61,558 nt of DNA from Bacteroidota bacterium (lineage in GTDB: Bacteria; Bacteroidota; Bacteroidia; Bacteroidales; JABHKC01). Positions 8,748-17,557 of this stretch are shown here, one piece after another. A program made the translations under genes and the position numbers. The first letter of the stretch is position 1, and every line of letters begins with the position of its first letter. The DNA lies in NCBI GenBank assembly GCA_018692315.1, contig JABHKC010000106.1, positions 1 to 61,558 of the forward strand, given 5' to 3'. The notes under the pieces are model-generated. The model did no database searches and had not been told where the DNA came from. It saw nothing but the letters and a program-made list of their open reading frames with translations.

Positions 8748-9920
8748 ATGTCAAAAATATTAGTAATAGATGATCAAAGGAGTATTCGTAATTCACTGAA
8801 AGATATTCTTGAATACGAAAATTATAAAGTCGATTTGGCCGAAGACGGATTTGCTGGCTTAGAATTAATAAAATCTAATGAATACGAAATTATTCTTTGC
8901 GATATTAAAATGCCCAAAATGGATGGTTTGGAAATGCTTCCGAAAATTATGGAAATAACAAACGACACTCCGGTAATAATGATTTCGGGGCATGGAAACA
9001 TCGATACTGCGGTTGAAGCTATAAAAAAAGGAGCATTTGATTTCATTGAAAAACCTTTAGATTTGAATCGAATGCTCATCACTATCAAAAATGCAAAAGA
9101 TAAATCTAATCTGATAAGTGAGACAAAAATTCTGAAACGGAAAGTCAGTAAATCATACGACATGATTGGCAATTCTGAGGCAATAAATCTAATTAAAGAA
9201 ATGATAGAAAGGGTAGCTCCTACAGATGCAAGAGTTCTCATCACCGGCGAAAATGGCACAGGAAAAGAAGTTGCTGCACGCTGGATACACGAAAAAAGTC
9301 ACAGAGCAAGCAGTCCTTTTATTGAGGTAAATTGTGCAGCTATTCCTTCAGAATTGATAGAAAGCGAATTGTTTGGACACGAAAAAGGTGCTTTTACTTC
9401 GGCACATAAACAACGAAAAGGAAAATTTGAACAAGCAAATGGCGGCACAATTTTTCTCGATGAAATTGGGGATATGAGCCAATCAGCACAAGCAAAAGTA
9501 CTTAGAGCCTTGCAAGAAAACAAAATCTCTCGTGTAGGTAGCGATAAAGATATAAAAGTAGATGTAAGAGTGATTGCGGCTACAAACAAAAATCTAAAAG
9601 AAGAAATTGCAAAAAACAATTTTAGAGAAGACTTATATCATCGCTTAAGTGTGATTTTGTTGAGAATTCCATCTTTGAACGAAAGAAAAGAGGATATTCT
9701 AATTTTGGCAAATTATTTCATAGAACAAATTTGTACCGAACATAGAATGCCAGCTAAACAAATTTCTGAGGATGCAATTATTGAATTAAAAAATATAAAC
9801 TGGACAGGTAATATTCGCGAATTTCGCAATGTAATTGAAAGGCTGATTATTCTTTGTCCAAAGCAAATTGAGGCTAATGATGTCAAACTTTTTGCTCAAC
9901 CAATAAGTCAAAGTAATTGA
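8748..9920 (+). CDS. NtrC/NtrX-like response regulator without DNA-binding domain
   Basis: 390 residues. An N-terminal receiver domain (phospho-acceptor Asp52 in LCDIKMPKMDG, Ser80, Lys102) is followed by a sigma-54 AAA+ domain: Walker A ITGENGTGKE (166-174), GAFTSA loop (214-219), Walker B TIFLDEIGD (234-242). The chain ends about 20 residues after the AAA+ lid motif NWTGNIREFRN, so the usual Fis-type helix-turn-helix is missing. Receiver plus AAA+ alone implies activation of RNA polymerase-sigma54 from solution or with a broad target set. The sixth loop residue pattern GAFTSA replaces GAFTGA. No kinase is adjacent. The stop overlaps the frame of purA, 20 bp ahead of its ATG, so the two are probably co-transcribed. 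Confidence 0.88.
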   Translation: MSKILVIDDQRSIRNSLKDILEYENYKVDLAEDGFAGLELIKSNEYEIILCDIKMPKMDGLEMLPKIMEITNDTPVIMISGHGNIDTAVEAIKKGAFDFIEKPLDLNRMLITIKNAKDKSNLISETKILKRKVSKSYDMIGNSEAINLIKEMIERVAPTDARVLITGENGTGKEVAARWIHEKSHRASSPFIEVNCAAIPSELIESELFGHEKGAFTSAHKQRKGKFEQANGGTIFLDEIGDMSQSAQAKVLRALQENKISRVGSDKDIKVDVRVIAATNKNLKEEIAKNNFREDLYHRLSVILLRIPSLNERKEDILILANYFIEQICTEHRMPAKQISEDAIIELKNINWTGNIREFRNVIERLIILCPKQIEANDVKLFAQPISQSN

Positions 9921-9940
9921 GAACTATTTTAGAAAAAAAT

Positions 9941-11197
9941 ATGAAAGTAGATGTTTTGTTAGGTCTTCAGTGGGGAGACGAAGGAAAAGGAAAAATAGTA
10001 GATGTTTTAACGCCGAATTATGAAATTATTGCACGATTTCAAGGAGGTCCAAATGCTGGGCACACACTCGAATTTAACGAAATTAAGCATGTTTTGCACA
10101 TTATCCCTTCAGGAGTTTTCCGAGAGAATGCAATAAATGTTATAGGAAATGGGGTGGTGATTGATCCGGCAATTTTTTATAAAGAAATTAGTGATTTAAA
10201 GAAACTTAATGTAGATATTTCTGAAAGATTATTAATTTCTAACAAGGCACATTTAATTATTCCAAGCCATAGAATATTAGATGCTGCCTACGAATCTTCG
10301 AAAGGAAAAGCAAAAATTGGCTCTACTTTAAAAGGAATTGGTCCAACTTATACCGACAAAATTGGAAGGCATGGTCTTAGAATTGGAGATATTAATTCTG
10401 CTGATTTTTTGGAGAAATATAACAAACTAAAATCGAAGCATGAGAAATTGTTAAAAGCATATAGTTTTGATTATGACCTTTCTGAATATGAGAAAAAATG
10501 GTTTGAAGGAATCGAAATGATAAAAAGGTTCAAACTAATTAATAGCGAACATACTATCAATAATTATATTGAAGAAGAAAAAACAATACTTGCCGAAGGA
10601 GCGCAAGGAACCTTGCTTGATATCGATTTTGGTTCTTACCCTTTTGTAACTTCTTCGAACACTATTTGTGCCGGAGCTTGCACAGGTCTGGGTGTTGCTC
10701 CAAATAAAATTGGAGAGGTTTATGGAATTTTCAAAGCATATTGTACACGTGTGGGAAGTGGACCATTTCCAAGCGAACTTAACGATGAAGAAGGAGAATT
10801 ATTACGAAAAGAAGGAAACGAATTTGGTGCAACTACTGGCAGACCGCGCCGTTGCGGATGGTTAGATCTTACAGCATTAAAATATTCCATAATGATAAAT
10901 GGTGTAACTCAACTGATTATGACAAAAGTTGATGTTCTAAATGCTTTCGATAAAATTAAAGTTGCAGTAGGGTATCAAAAAGGCAACAAAACTATTGATC
11001 AATTCCCACACGATTTAAATGAAATTGAACCAATTTATCGTGAATTTAAAGGTTGGAAATGTAATATTAGTGAATTTAAGGTTGATAGTTTACCGAAGGA
11101 GTTAAATGCTTATATCAAATTTCTTGAAGATGAACTAAAAGTTCCGATAAGTATAATTTCGATAGGTGCAAATAGAAATGATACCTTATTTAGGTAG
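9941..11197 (+). CDS. purA: Adenylosuccinate synthetase
   Basis: A 418-residue enzyme from the ATG at 9941 (a TTG at 9917 keeps the frame open but precedes the conserved N-terminus). It makes adenylosuccinate from IMP, aspartate and GTP, the first committed step to AMP. The P-loop is GLQWGDEGKGK at the N-terminus; GPNAGH, KGIGPTYTDK, the GTP-site QGTLLDIDFG and GATTGRPRRCGW motifs all follow in order. Length fits the family. It follows the response regulator gene within 20 bp and converges with the KamA-like gene. Confidence 0.97.
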   Translation: MKVDVLLGLQWGDEGKGKIVDVLTPNYEIIARFQGGPNAGHTLEFNEIKHVLHIIPSGVFRENAINVIGNGVVIDPAIFYKEISDLKKLNVDISERLLISNKAHLIIPSHRILDAAYESSKGKAKIGSTLKGIGPTYTDKIGRHGLRIGDINSADFLEKYNKLKSKHEKLLKAYSFDYDLSEYEKKWFEGIEMIKRFKLINSEHTINNYIEEEKTILAEGAQGTLLDIDFGSYPFVTSSNTICAGACTGLGVAPNKIGEVYGIFKAYCTRVGSGPFPSELNDEEGELLRKEGNEFGATTGRPRRCGWLDLTALKYSIMINGVTQLIMTKVDVLNAFDKIKVAVGYQKGNKTIDQFPHDLNEIEPIYREFKGWKCNISEFKVDSLPKELNAYIKFLEDELKVPISIISIGANRNDTLFR

Positions 11198-11254
11198 TAT
11201 TAAAGTTTTACTTCTGTATAAATTCCTGTTTTTTGAAAGCTTTTATCGCAGGTT

Positions 11255-12556
11255 TTAATTGTACATTCTTTTAAACTCATCTTCATAGAAGAATTCTTTT
11301 TCGTCGAAAGCTGGCACTAAATCGTTTAGCCAAGTTGCCTTTTCATCATATTTTGCAAAAAACGGACGACGAACCCATTTCGAATTTCTCCCTTGAATAA
11401 AAGTGAGATTAATAACTTTTGTCCCATTAACTTTAGAAACTCCAGCAACAAGGACTTTTCCGGGATCTGCCGACATGCTTGGTCCTCGCACTGTCCTGCA
11501 AATTCCGCCAACTTTTGAATATGCTTTTCTGAAAATTTGCCATGCTTTCACTAATGGTACAGAAAAATAGTGTTGAGCACCGGTATTTCTGGCAACAAAC
11601 ATATAATAAGGAATCATTCCGAGCTCCACTTGTTTGTTCCACATCGCTGACCATAGCTCGGGTTCAGCATTAATATTATTTAAAAGTGGCGATTGTGTCC
11701 TGATTAATGCACCAGTGTTTCTTATATTATTGACCGCCGTATGCAAAATGTCTGTTTCTAATTCTCTCGGATGATTAAAATGTGCCATTATTGCTAAATT
11801 CTTTTTCGATTTAGATACTTTCTCGAAAAGACGCAATAAATTGTCAGTATCATTGTCATCGACATATCGTTGAGGCCAAAACGTTAAGGCTTTGGTTCCA
11901 ATTCTTATGTTTCGCAAATGTGGCAAATCGGCATCTAACAATATATTTATGTACGATTCTAAATGCTTAGTTTTCATTGTCATTGGGTCGCCTCCAGTGA
12001 ATAAAACATCGGTAACTTCATCGTGCTCTTTCAAATATTCGACCATTAATTCGCCTTGCTTCATAGCAAATTTAAGTTCGTCCATACCTACAAACTGAGG
12101 CCAACGAAAACAAAATGTACAATACGCATGGCAAGTTTGTCCTTGCGTAGGGAAGAATAGCATTGTTTCATTATATTTATGCTGAATTCCGAGCAATCTT
12201 TCACCATTAATTTCAGGCACATTATGCTCTAATTGCCCCGCGGGATGTGGATTTAATTGTAATCGTATATTATTTGCTGTTTCTCTAATTTCCGATTTTG
12301 TTGTATTTGAATTAATTACACTTTCCATTTCCTTAAAATGCTCAGGAATTAACATATCTTTTTGAGGAAAGTTAATTTTGTAAATAGGATCATTTTCGTA
12401 ATTCTTCCAATCTATCAATTCATCAACAACATAATTGTTAGTTTTAAATGGTAAAACATGGCTAACTACATCAATGCTTGCAATATCCTTTTTAGCTAAT
12501 TGCGATATTTGTGGAATTTCTTTGTAATTTTGTAAAGTATATGTCTTAAATTTCAT
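11255..12556 (-). CDS. KamA-family radical SAM protein (lysine 2,3-aminomutase-like)
   Basis: About 433 residues from the ATG at 12556 (the frame continues to a TTG at 12571). The radical SAM motif is TCHAYCTFC (CxxxCxxC), followed by FRWPQF where lysine 2,3-aminomutases have TRRRF. The glycine-rich LFTGGDP SAM motif is present. Near the C-terminus, VRGPSMSADPGKV sits where KamA enzymes carry the PLP-binding Lys in a GGGGK loop, so Lys within ADPGK is the likely PLP site. The family moves an amino group between alpha and beta carbons. The altered loop means the substrate could be lysine, glutamate or another amino acid. It is monocistronic with its own strong promoter. Confidence 0.78.
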   Translation of the reverse strand: MKFKTYTLQNYKEIPQISQLAKKDIASIDVVSHVLPFKTNNYVVDELIDWKNYENDPIYKINFPQKDMLIPEHFKEMESVINSNTTKSEIRETANNIRLQLNPHPAGQLEHNVPEINGERLLGIQHKYNETMLFFPTQGQTCHAYCTFCFRWPQFVGMDELKFAMKQGELMVEYLKEHDEVTDVLFTGGDPMTMKTKHLESYINILLDADLPHLRNIRIGTKALTFWPQRYVDDNDTDNLLRLFEKVSKSKKNLAIMAHFNHPRELETDILHTAVNNIRNTGALIRTQSPLLNNINAEPELWSAMWNKQVELGMIPYYMFVARNTGAQHYFSVPLVKAWQIFRKAYSKVGGICRTVRGPSMSADPGKVLVAGVSKVNGTKVINLTFIQGRNSKWVRRPFFAKYDEKATWLNDLVPAFDEKEFFYEDEFKRMYN

Positions 12557-12619
12557 AAATTCATTTTTCAAATCTAACTACTAACTATGAGAATAATTGT
12601 ATTTCTCTGTTAATTTTTG

Positions 12620-12649
12620 CAAAGTTACGAAATTTATTGTAAAAAGCAA
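12620..12649 (-). promoter_or_regulatory. Bacteroidota promoter of the KamA-like gene
   Basis: On the minus strand TTG (complement of CAA at 12647-12649), exactly 19 bp, then TAACTTTG (complement of 12620-12627). This is a full match to TTG-N19-TAnnTTTG. The ATG is about 63 bp downstream. Confidence 0.68.
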
Positions 12650-12792
12650 GGAACACCATAAACACGATTCAAGTTATTAATTGCTAAAAGTCATGATTAT
12701 AGTATTTTATATATGCTAAATATTAAATTTATTAAAATGAAATTAGGAAATTTTGTGTCATCAAATAATTCGATAAATTTCAAGTTCATATA

Positions 12793-12822
12793 TTGTTTAA
12801 TAAATTAATTTATATACTTTTG
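12793..12822 (+). promoter_or_regulatory. Bacteroidota promoter of rpsO
   Basis: TTG at 12793-12795, 19 bp, then TACTTTTG at 12815-12822. It matches the consensus fully, 38 bp before the rpsO start codon. The remaining intergenic stretch (12572-12860) holds only this and the divergent KamA promoter. Confidence 0.75.
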
Positions 12823-12860
12823 CAGCGCTTTAATTAGATTTATTCATTTAATATGAAAGT

Positions 12861-13130
12861 ATGTATTTAACAACTGAAAAGAAAGAAGAGATTTTTAAAA
12901 CTTACGGTAAAAGTGCCAACGACAGCGGTTCAGCCGAGGGTCAGATAGCATTATTTACTCATCGGATTTCGCATCTCACCGAGCATCTGAAAAAAAACAG
13001 AAAAGATTATAGCACTCAACGTGCTTTAATTGTTATGGTTGGGAAACGAAGAAGATTATTAGATTATTTAAAAAATAATTATATCGAAAGATATCGTAAG
13101 ATAATTAAAGAACTTAAATTGAGGAAGTAA
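12861..13130 (+). CDS. rpsO: 30S ribosomal protein S15
   Basis: An 89-residue protein with the S15 hallmarks: GSAEGQIALFTHRISHLTEHLK and the C-terminal VGKRRRLLDYL motif that contacts 16S rRNA helices 20-22 in the platform. Length is exactly typical. The ATG at 12861 gives the standard N-terminus (MYLTTEKK); an out-of-frame ATG lies 8 bp earlier. The rpsO-pnp order is widely conserved; here a terminator separates them, so pnp is expressed partly by readthrough or its own promoter. Confidence 0.97.
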   Translation: MYLTTEKKEEIFKTYGKSANDSGSAEGQIALFTHRISHLTEHLKKNRKDYSTQRALIVMVGKRRRLLDYLKNNYIERYRKIIKELKLRK

Positions 13131-13134
13131 AAAG

Positions 13135-13167
13135 AAAAAAGGCAATTGTTATATTGCCTTTTTTTTT
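13135..13167 (+). terminator. Terminator between rpsO and pnp
   Basis: The stem GGCAAT (13141-13146) pairs with ATTGCC (13153-13158), flanked by an A run before and a nine-base T run after. A 6-base loop. A typical intrinsic terminator just after the rpsO stop; the A and T runs lengthen the stem. Confidence 0.85.
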
Positions 13168-13299
13168 ATTTTCGTTTAACTGAAAATCTAATATTTTGAA
13201 TTTAATTTAACAAACAAACAATTTTATACAATTATTTTAAAACAAAAGTAAACAAGAATTATCCGAAATTGAATAAATAAACAAGACGAGAAAAAGATT

Positions 13300-15486
13300 A
13301 TGAACATTATTGAAAAGAAAATTGAATTAGGCGATGGAAGAACGATTTCCATTGAAACAGGCAAATTGGCGAAACAAGCCGATGGTTCAGCATTAGTACG
13401 AATGGGAAACACAATGTTGTTGGCAACAGTTGTTTCGGCAAAAGAAGCAAGAGAGGATGTTGATTTTATGCCTTTGTCGGTAGAATACAGAGAAAAATAT
13501 GCAGCAGCAGGTAGATATCCGGGGGGCTTTTTAAAACGAGAAGCTCGTCCTTCAGATTACGAAATCCTAATATCTCGATTAATTGATCGAGCTTTAAGAC
13601 CTCTTTTCCCAGACGATTATCATGCCGAAACTTTTGTAAATGTTACACTTATTTCATCAGATACAAATATATTTCCCGATGCACTGGCAGGTTTGGCAGC
13701 AGCCGCCGCTTTGGCTGTTTCAGATATTCCATTCAATGGCCCAATTTCCGAGGCCAGAGTAGCTCGAATCAATGGAGAATTTATTATTAATCCAAACATT
13801 GATGAATTTGCAGATGCAGATATTGATATAATAGTAGGTGCTACTTACGATAATATTTTAATGATTGAAGGCGAGATGAGTGAAGCTTCTGAAAAGGAAA
13901 TGTTAGAGGCCATAATGTTTGCACATGAGTCTATAAAAATACATTGCAAGGTCTTAATGGAATTGACCGAGGAGACTGGAAAAGCAATAAAAAGAGAATA
14001 CAATCATGAACAAAACGATGAAGATTTAAAGAAAAAAGTTGAAGAATTTTCATACGAAAAACTTTTTACTGCAGCAAAATCAATTATAATTGATAAACAC
14101 AAGCGACACGAAACGTTTTCTGCAATTAAGCAAGAATTTATTGATACATTTGAAGAAGAGGAAGAAATTGACGAAAAACTCATTGGAAAATATTTTCATG
14201 ATGTTGAAAAAAAAGCAGTCAGAAATCTTGTATTAGAAGAAAAATTGCGAATTGATGGTAGAAAAACAGATGAAATTCGACCAATATGGTGCGAGATAGA
14301 TTATTTGCCAGCAGCACACGGTTCTGCAGTTTTCACCCGAGGTGAAACACAATCACTTACATCTGTTACATTAGGGACTAAATTAGATGAGAAAATTATT
14401 GACGAAGTAGTTTTTCAAGGAACCAGTAAATTTCTATTACATTATAACTTTCTTCCATTTTCGACTGGAGATGCCCGTCCATACAGAGGTTTAAGTAGAA
14501 GAGAGGTAGGACATGGAAATTTGGCTCATAGAGCATTAAATGGCATGATTCCGAAAGATCCTGAAATTAATCCATACACAATTAGAATTGTTTCAGATAT
14601 TTTAGAATCAAATGGTTCGTCTTCTATGGCAACGGTTTGTGCCGGAACATTAGCTTTGTTAGATTCCGGGATAAAAATGAAAAAACCTGTATCAGGAATT
14701 GCAATGGGGCTAATTACCGATAATGATGGAAAATACGCAATTCTTTCTGATATTTTGGGTGATGAAGATCATTTAGGAGATATGGATTTTAAAGTTACCG
14801 GTACAAAAGATGGTATAACTGCCTGTCAGATGGATATTAAAGTTGATGGGCTTCCTTATGAAATTCTTGAAGAAGCATTAGATCAAGCCAAATCAGGACG
14901 TTTGCATATTCTTGAAAAAATGACGGAAGTTATTGCCGAACCTCGCGAGAAATATAAACCTCATACTCCACAGATAGTTAGCTTGACAATACCAAAAGAC
15001 ATGATTGGCTCGGTAATTGGTCCAGGTGGAAAAATTATTCAGGAAATTCAGGCAAAAACCAATTCAGTAATTTCGATTACAGAAGATGGAAAATTTGGTA
15101 TAGTTCAAATTTCGGCAACAGGCGAAGAAGCAATAAAAAGTGCTACAGAATGGATAGAGGGAATTGTTGCTGTTCCCGAGGTAGGCAAAACTTATAAAGG
15201 GAAAGTGAAAACGATTGTCGCATTTGGTGCATTTATTGAAATACTTCCCGGAACCGATGGTTTGTTACATATTTCGGAAATCGAATGGAGAAGACTAAAT
15301 ACTGTTGAAGAAGTTTTGAAAGTAGGCCAAGAAATAGAAGTGAAGTTGTTAGAAGTTGATAGAAACGGAAAACTTAAACTTTCGCGTAAAGCACTTTTAC
15401 CAAAACCCGAAGGAGATAGAAGAGGACAAAACGATGGTGAAAAAAGAAATCCTGATAGAAACAGGAGATTTCGCAGAAACGACTAA
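13300..15486 (+). CDS. pnp: Polyribonucleotide nucleotidyltransferase (PNPase)
   Basis: A 728-residue 3'-to-5' phosphorolytic exoribonuclease that degrades mRNA and can add tails. Domains in order: RNase PH-like 1 (about 1-220, with [11 protein letters not shown]), helical linker, RNase PH-like 2 (about 320-550, FxxGEtQSL and the [15 protein letters not shown] active-site region), KH ([16 protein letters not shown], near 568-584), and S1 (about 628-695, [18 protein letters not shown]). The Arg/Lys/Asn-rich tail (last 20 residues) could be an RNA-binding extension. It follows rpsO, its usual neighbour. Confidence 0.97.
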   Translation: MNIIEKKIELGDGRTISIETGKLAKQADGSALVRMGNTMLLATVVSAKEAREDVDFMPLSVEYREKYAAAGRYPGGFLKREARPSDYEILISRLIDRALRPLFPDDYHAETFVNVTLISSDTNIFPDALAGLAAAAALAVSDIPFNGPISEARVARINGEFIINPNIDEFADADIDIIVGATYDNILMIEGEMSEASEKEMLEAIMFAHESIKIHCKVLMELTEETGKAIKREYNHEQNDEDLKKKVEEFSYEKLFTAAKSIIIDKHKRHETFSAIKQEFIDTFEEEEEIDEKLIGKYFHDVEKKAVRNLVLEEKLRIDGRKTDEIRPIWCEIDYLPAAHGSAVFTRGETQSLTSVTLGTKLDEKIIDEVVFQGTSKFLLHYNFLPFSTGDARPYRGLSRREVGHGNLAHRALNGMIPKDPEINPYTIRIVSDILESNGSSSMATVCAGTLALLDSGIKMKKPVSGIAMGLITDNDGKYAILSDILGDEDHLGDMDFKVTGTKDGITACQMDIKVDGLPYEILEEALDQAKSGRLHILEKMTEVIAEPREKYKPHTPQIVSLTIPKDMIGSVIGPGGKIIQEIQAKTNSVISITEDGKFGIVQISATGEEAIKSATEWIEGIVAVPEVGKTYKGKVKTIVAFGAFIEILPGTDGLLHISEIEWRRLNTVEEVLKVGQEIEVKLLEVDRNGKLKLSRKALLPKPEGDRRGQNDGEKRNPDRNRRFRRND

Positions 15487-15553
15487 TAATCAACATTTAG
15501 AATTAATGAAAATTTCACATTCTTAGTTTTGTTGAAGAAATTTAAACAAATTG

Positions 15554-15597
15554 AATATCCTGAGTTATTGTTTTTCAAATCTTAGGATATTTTTTTT
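15554..15597 (+). terminator. Terminator after pnp
   Basis: AATATCCTGAG (15554-15564) pairs with CTTAGGATATT (15581-15591) with one mismatch, followed by a T run. Located about 70 bp after the pnp stop. Confidence 0.75.
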
Positions 15598-15621
15598 GCA
15601 AAAATTTGAAATAAAAAAGCT

Positions 15622-15648
15622 AAATCCGATTAGTCAAATCCGATTAGT
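15622..15648 (+). repeat. Two tandem 13-bp copies before the DUF4405-like gene
   Basis: AAATCCGATTAGT occurs at 15622-15634 and again at 15636-15648, exact copies with a 14-bp period. It sits 88 bp upstream of the next gene and is a candidate operator or remnant; function unknown. Confidence 0.6.
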
Positions 15649-15735
15649 TTGATGAAAAAGTGAATAGCTAATTTATGTTTTTATTTTTTTTAGATAAAAT
15701 TTATAAAATTGCATTTTTAATTTTTTATATTTTCT

Positions 15736-17277
15736 ATGAACACGAAATTTAATTGGAAAGATTTTATAATCTACGGTTTTGTATTCTCAATTATATTTGT
15801 AATTTTTTCAGGTATAGTTTTATATATTTCTCCTAATTCTGAATTTGCAAAACTTCAAGATTGGCAAATATTTGGTTTAACTAAATCAATTTGGAGAAGC
15901 ATTTTCATAAGCTTCAATTTAGTATTAATAATTTTAGCAATACTATACGTATCTAAAGTTGACAAAGAATTCTTCGGAAAATATTTTAATAAGGAAAAGT
16001 TTAAAAAGCTATCTGAAAGCAAAGAATTGTTCAGTTCGATTGCGATAGTAATAATCGTATTTTCTATTTCTGTTTTAGAAATACCGCCGATTAGTTCAAT
16101 TTCATATTTGAGCGAAACCTTCGAAATTGGCTGGAAGAACAAAAATCAAGGAGAACCGGTAAAATTGAGCAATAGTATGACAATTGGTGAGGTAGCCAAA
16201 CTATTTCCAAATATTTCTAATTTCGACATTATAAATAAACTCCAAGTATCAGGTCTGAGTGTAAAAGATAAAAACCAAAGCCTTACTGAATTAAGTAAAA
16301 AAAACAATTTTCCGGTAAATGAGATAAAGCGAATTATTATCTCCATGTCCGAAATAAGAACACCACTGAAAACAAAAGAGTTTTCGAAAATCTCTATTGC
16401 CGATTACTCGATTCGTAATGGTTTAGAAGGAGAAAAAGTTATTGATTTTCTTAAAGAAAACGATATTATAATTGACTCAAAGTTGGAAACAATGTCTGAA
16501 ATAAGCGAGCGGAATTACATTTCACAAGCTGAACTTCAAACTCTTTTATCAAAATTGGAAAATAATCATAGCGTTGGGAATTCAGCAAATAAACAGCAGA
16601 ATAAAGTATTCCCAAATCAGAATTATAATAAAATGACTTTGAAGGAATTCTCAAATAGCTTACAAATAGATACAACATCTATTATAGCTATTTTGAAAAA
16701 AAATAATATGTCTTACGAAAGCAAACAAACAATAGAAGAAATTGCTTTAGCGAATGATATATCAGCTTATGAAATTGTTCAATTAATTGATACTAATAAT
16801 CAGAGTTCACAAATACCCATTGAGCAACTTTCTAATGCAATTCAAAACTTCAATTTAAATGAAGTTGTAAACAAATTCCGAGAAAATGGCTACGATGTAA
16901 ATATCGATATGATAATGAATAGAATTATGCAAAATGGAATTAGTGTTTCCGGATCAAATCAAAGCCTAAAAGAAATTGCAGAAGATAATAATCTTACACC
17001 AGTACAATTGTTAGATATGATTTCAGGAAAAGCCGGAGTTCCTGAAAAATCGGATAAAGCCAGTGGGAAAAGGAAAAAGGGAGTTGGTTCGGTAAATAAA
17101 AAACTTAAAGAGCTTCCTTTACAATATGGTGTTAAGATAGAAACAATTATAGAAAGACTTAATGCAAAAGGAATCACTGCAGATGAGGAAATGACTATTC
17201 GCGAAATATCAATTAATGCAAATGTTTCACCAAAAGAAATTGTTGATATAATTAAAGATAGAAAACCGAAAAAATAG
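15736..17277 (+). CDS. DUF4405-like membrane protein with five helical repeats
   Basis: A 513-residue protein. The N-terminal 130 residues hold three membrane helices (about 12-33, 55-75 and 95-115) and a segment SGIVLYISP...WQIFGLTK..W that matches what I recall of DUF4405 membrane domains. The two His residues normally found after the W and in the next helix are replaced by Phe and other residues, so a haem- or metal-binding role looks lost. The rest has five ~55-80-residue repeats of the type TIxE(I/V)...IIxxLxxxxI.....TIxEIAxxNxISxxEI, at about 152-205, 220-272, 300-352, 360-430 and 452-510. They resemble small helix-turn-helix-like units. Probably cytoplasmic or periplasmic interaction module; function unknown. 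Confidence 0.65.
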   Translation: MNTKFNWKDFIIYGFVFSIIFVIFSGIVLYISPNSEFAKLQDWQIFGLTKSIWRSIFISFNLVLIILAILYVSKVDKEFFGKYFNKEKFKKLSESKELFSSIAIVIIVFSISVLEIPPISSISYLSETFEIGWKNKNQGEPVKLSNSMTIGEVAKLFPNISNFDIINKLQVSGLSVKDKNQSLTELSKKNNFPVNEIKRIIISMSEIRTPLKTKEFSKISIADYSIRNGLEGEKVIDFLKENDIIIDSKLETMSEISERNYISQAELQTLLSKLENNHSVGNSANKQQNKVFPNQNYNKMTLKEFSNSLQIDTTSIIAILKKNNMSYESKQTIEEIALANDISAYEIVQLIDTNNQSSQIPIEQLSNAIQNFNLNEVVNKFRENGYDVNIDMIMNRIMQNGISVSGSNQSLKEIAEDNNLTPVQLLDMISGKAGVPEKSDKASGKRKKGVGSVNKKLKELPLQYGVKIETIIERLNAKGITADEEMTIREISINANVSPKEIVDIIKDRKPKK

Positions 17278-17557
17278 TACGTATTGTAAAATATTTCCTT
17301 TACTAATATCTTGTCAATAATATTCGTTAATTGTTTGGCAATAATTTCTTCCGGCTTGTTCAGGTTGCGGATTTTCTATATGATTATGAAGTAAAATAAT
17401 TGTAGTTAAGGTTAATTTTGCAATATATTTTCAGACTTAAACTTTTTTTTTGTAAAATGAAAGTAGTTATTAATCAATAAATTTGTATCTTTAATCAATT
17501 ATTTTAATATTTCTATTTGTGATTTTTTAATTTCGCTTTTGTATAAAAATATTTATT
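17278..17557. other. AT-rich intergenic region
   Basis: 280 bp without a gene. A TAAATTTG sequence at 17479-17486 fits a -7 element for the LruC gene, 72 bp from its start, but no properly spaced -33 TTG is seen. Nothing else recognised. Confidence 0.4.
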
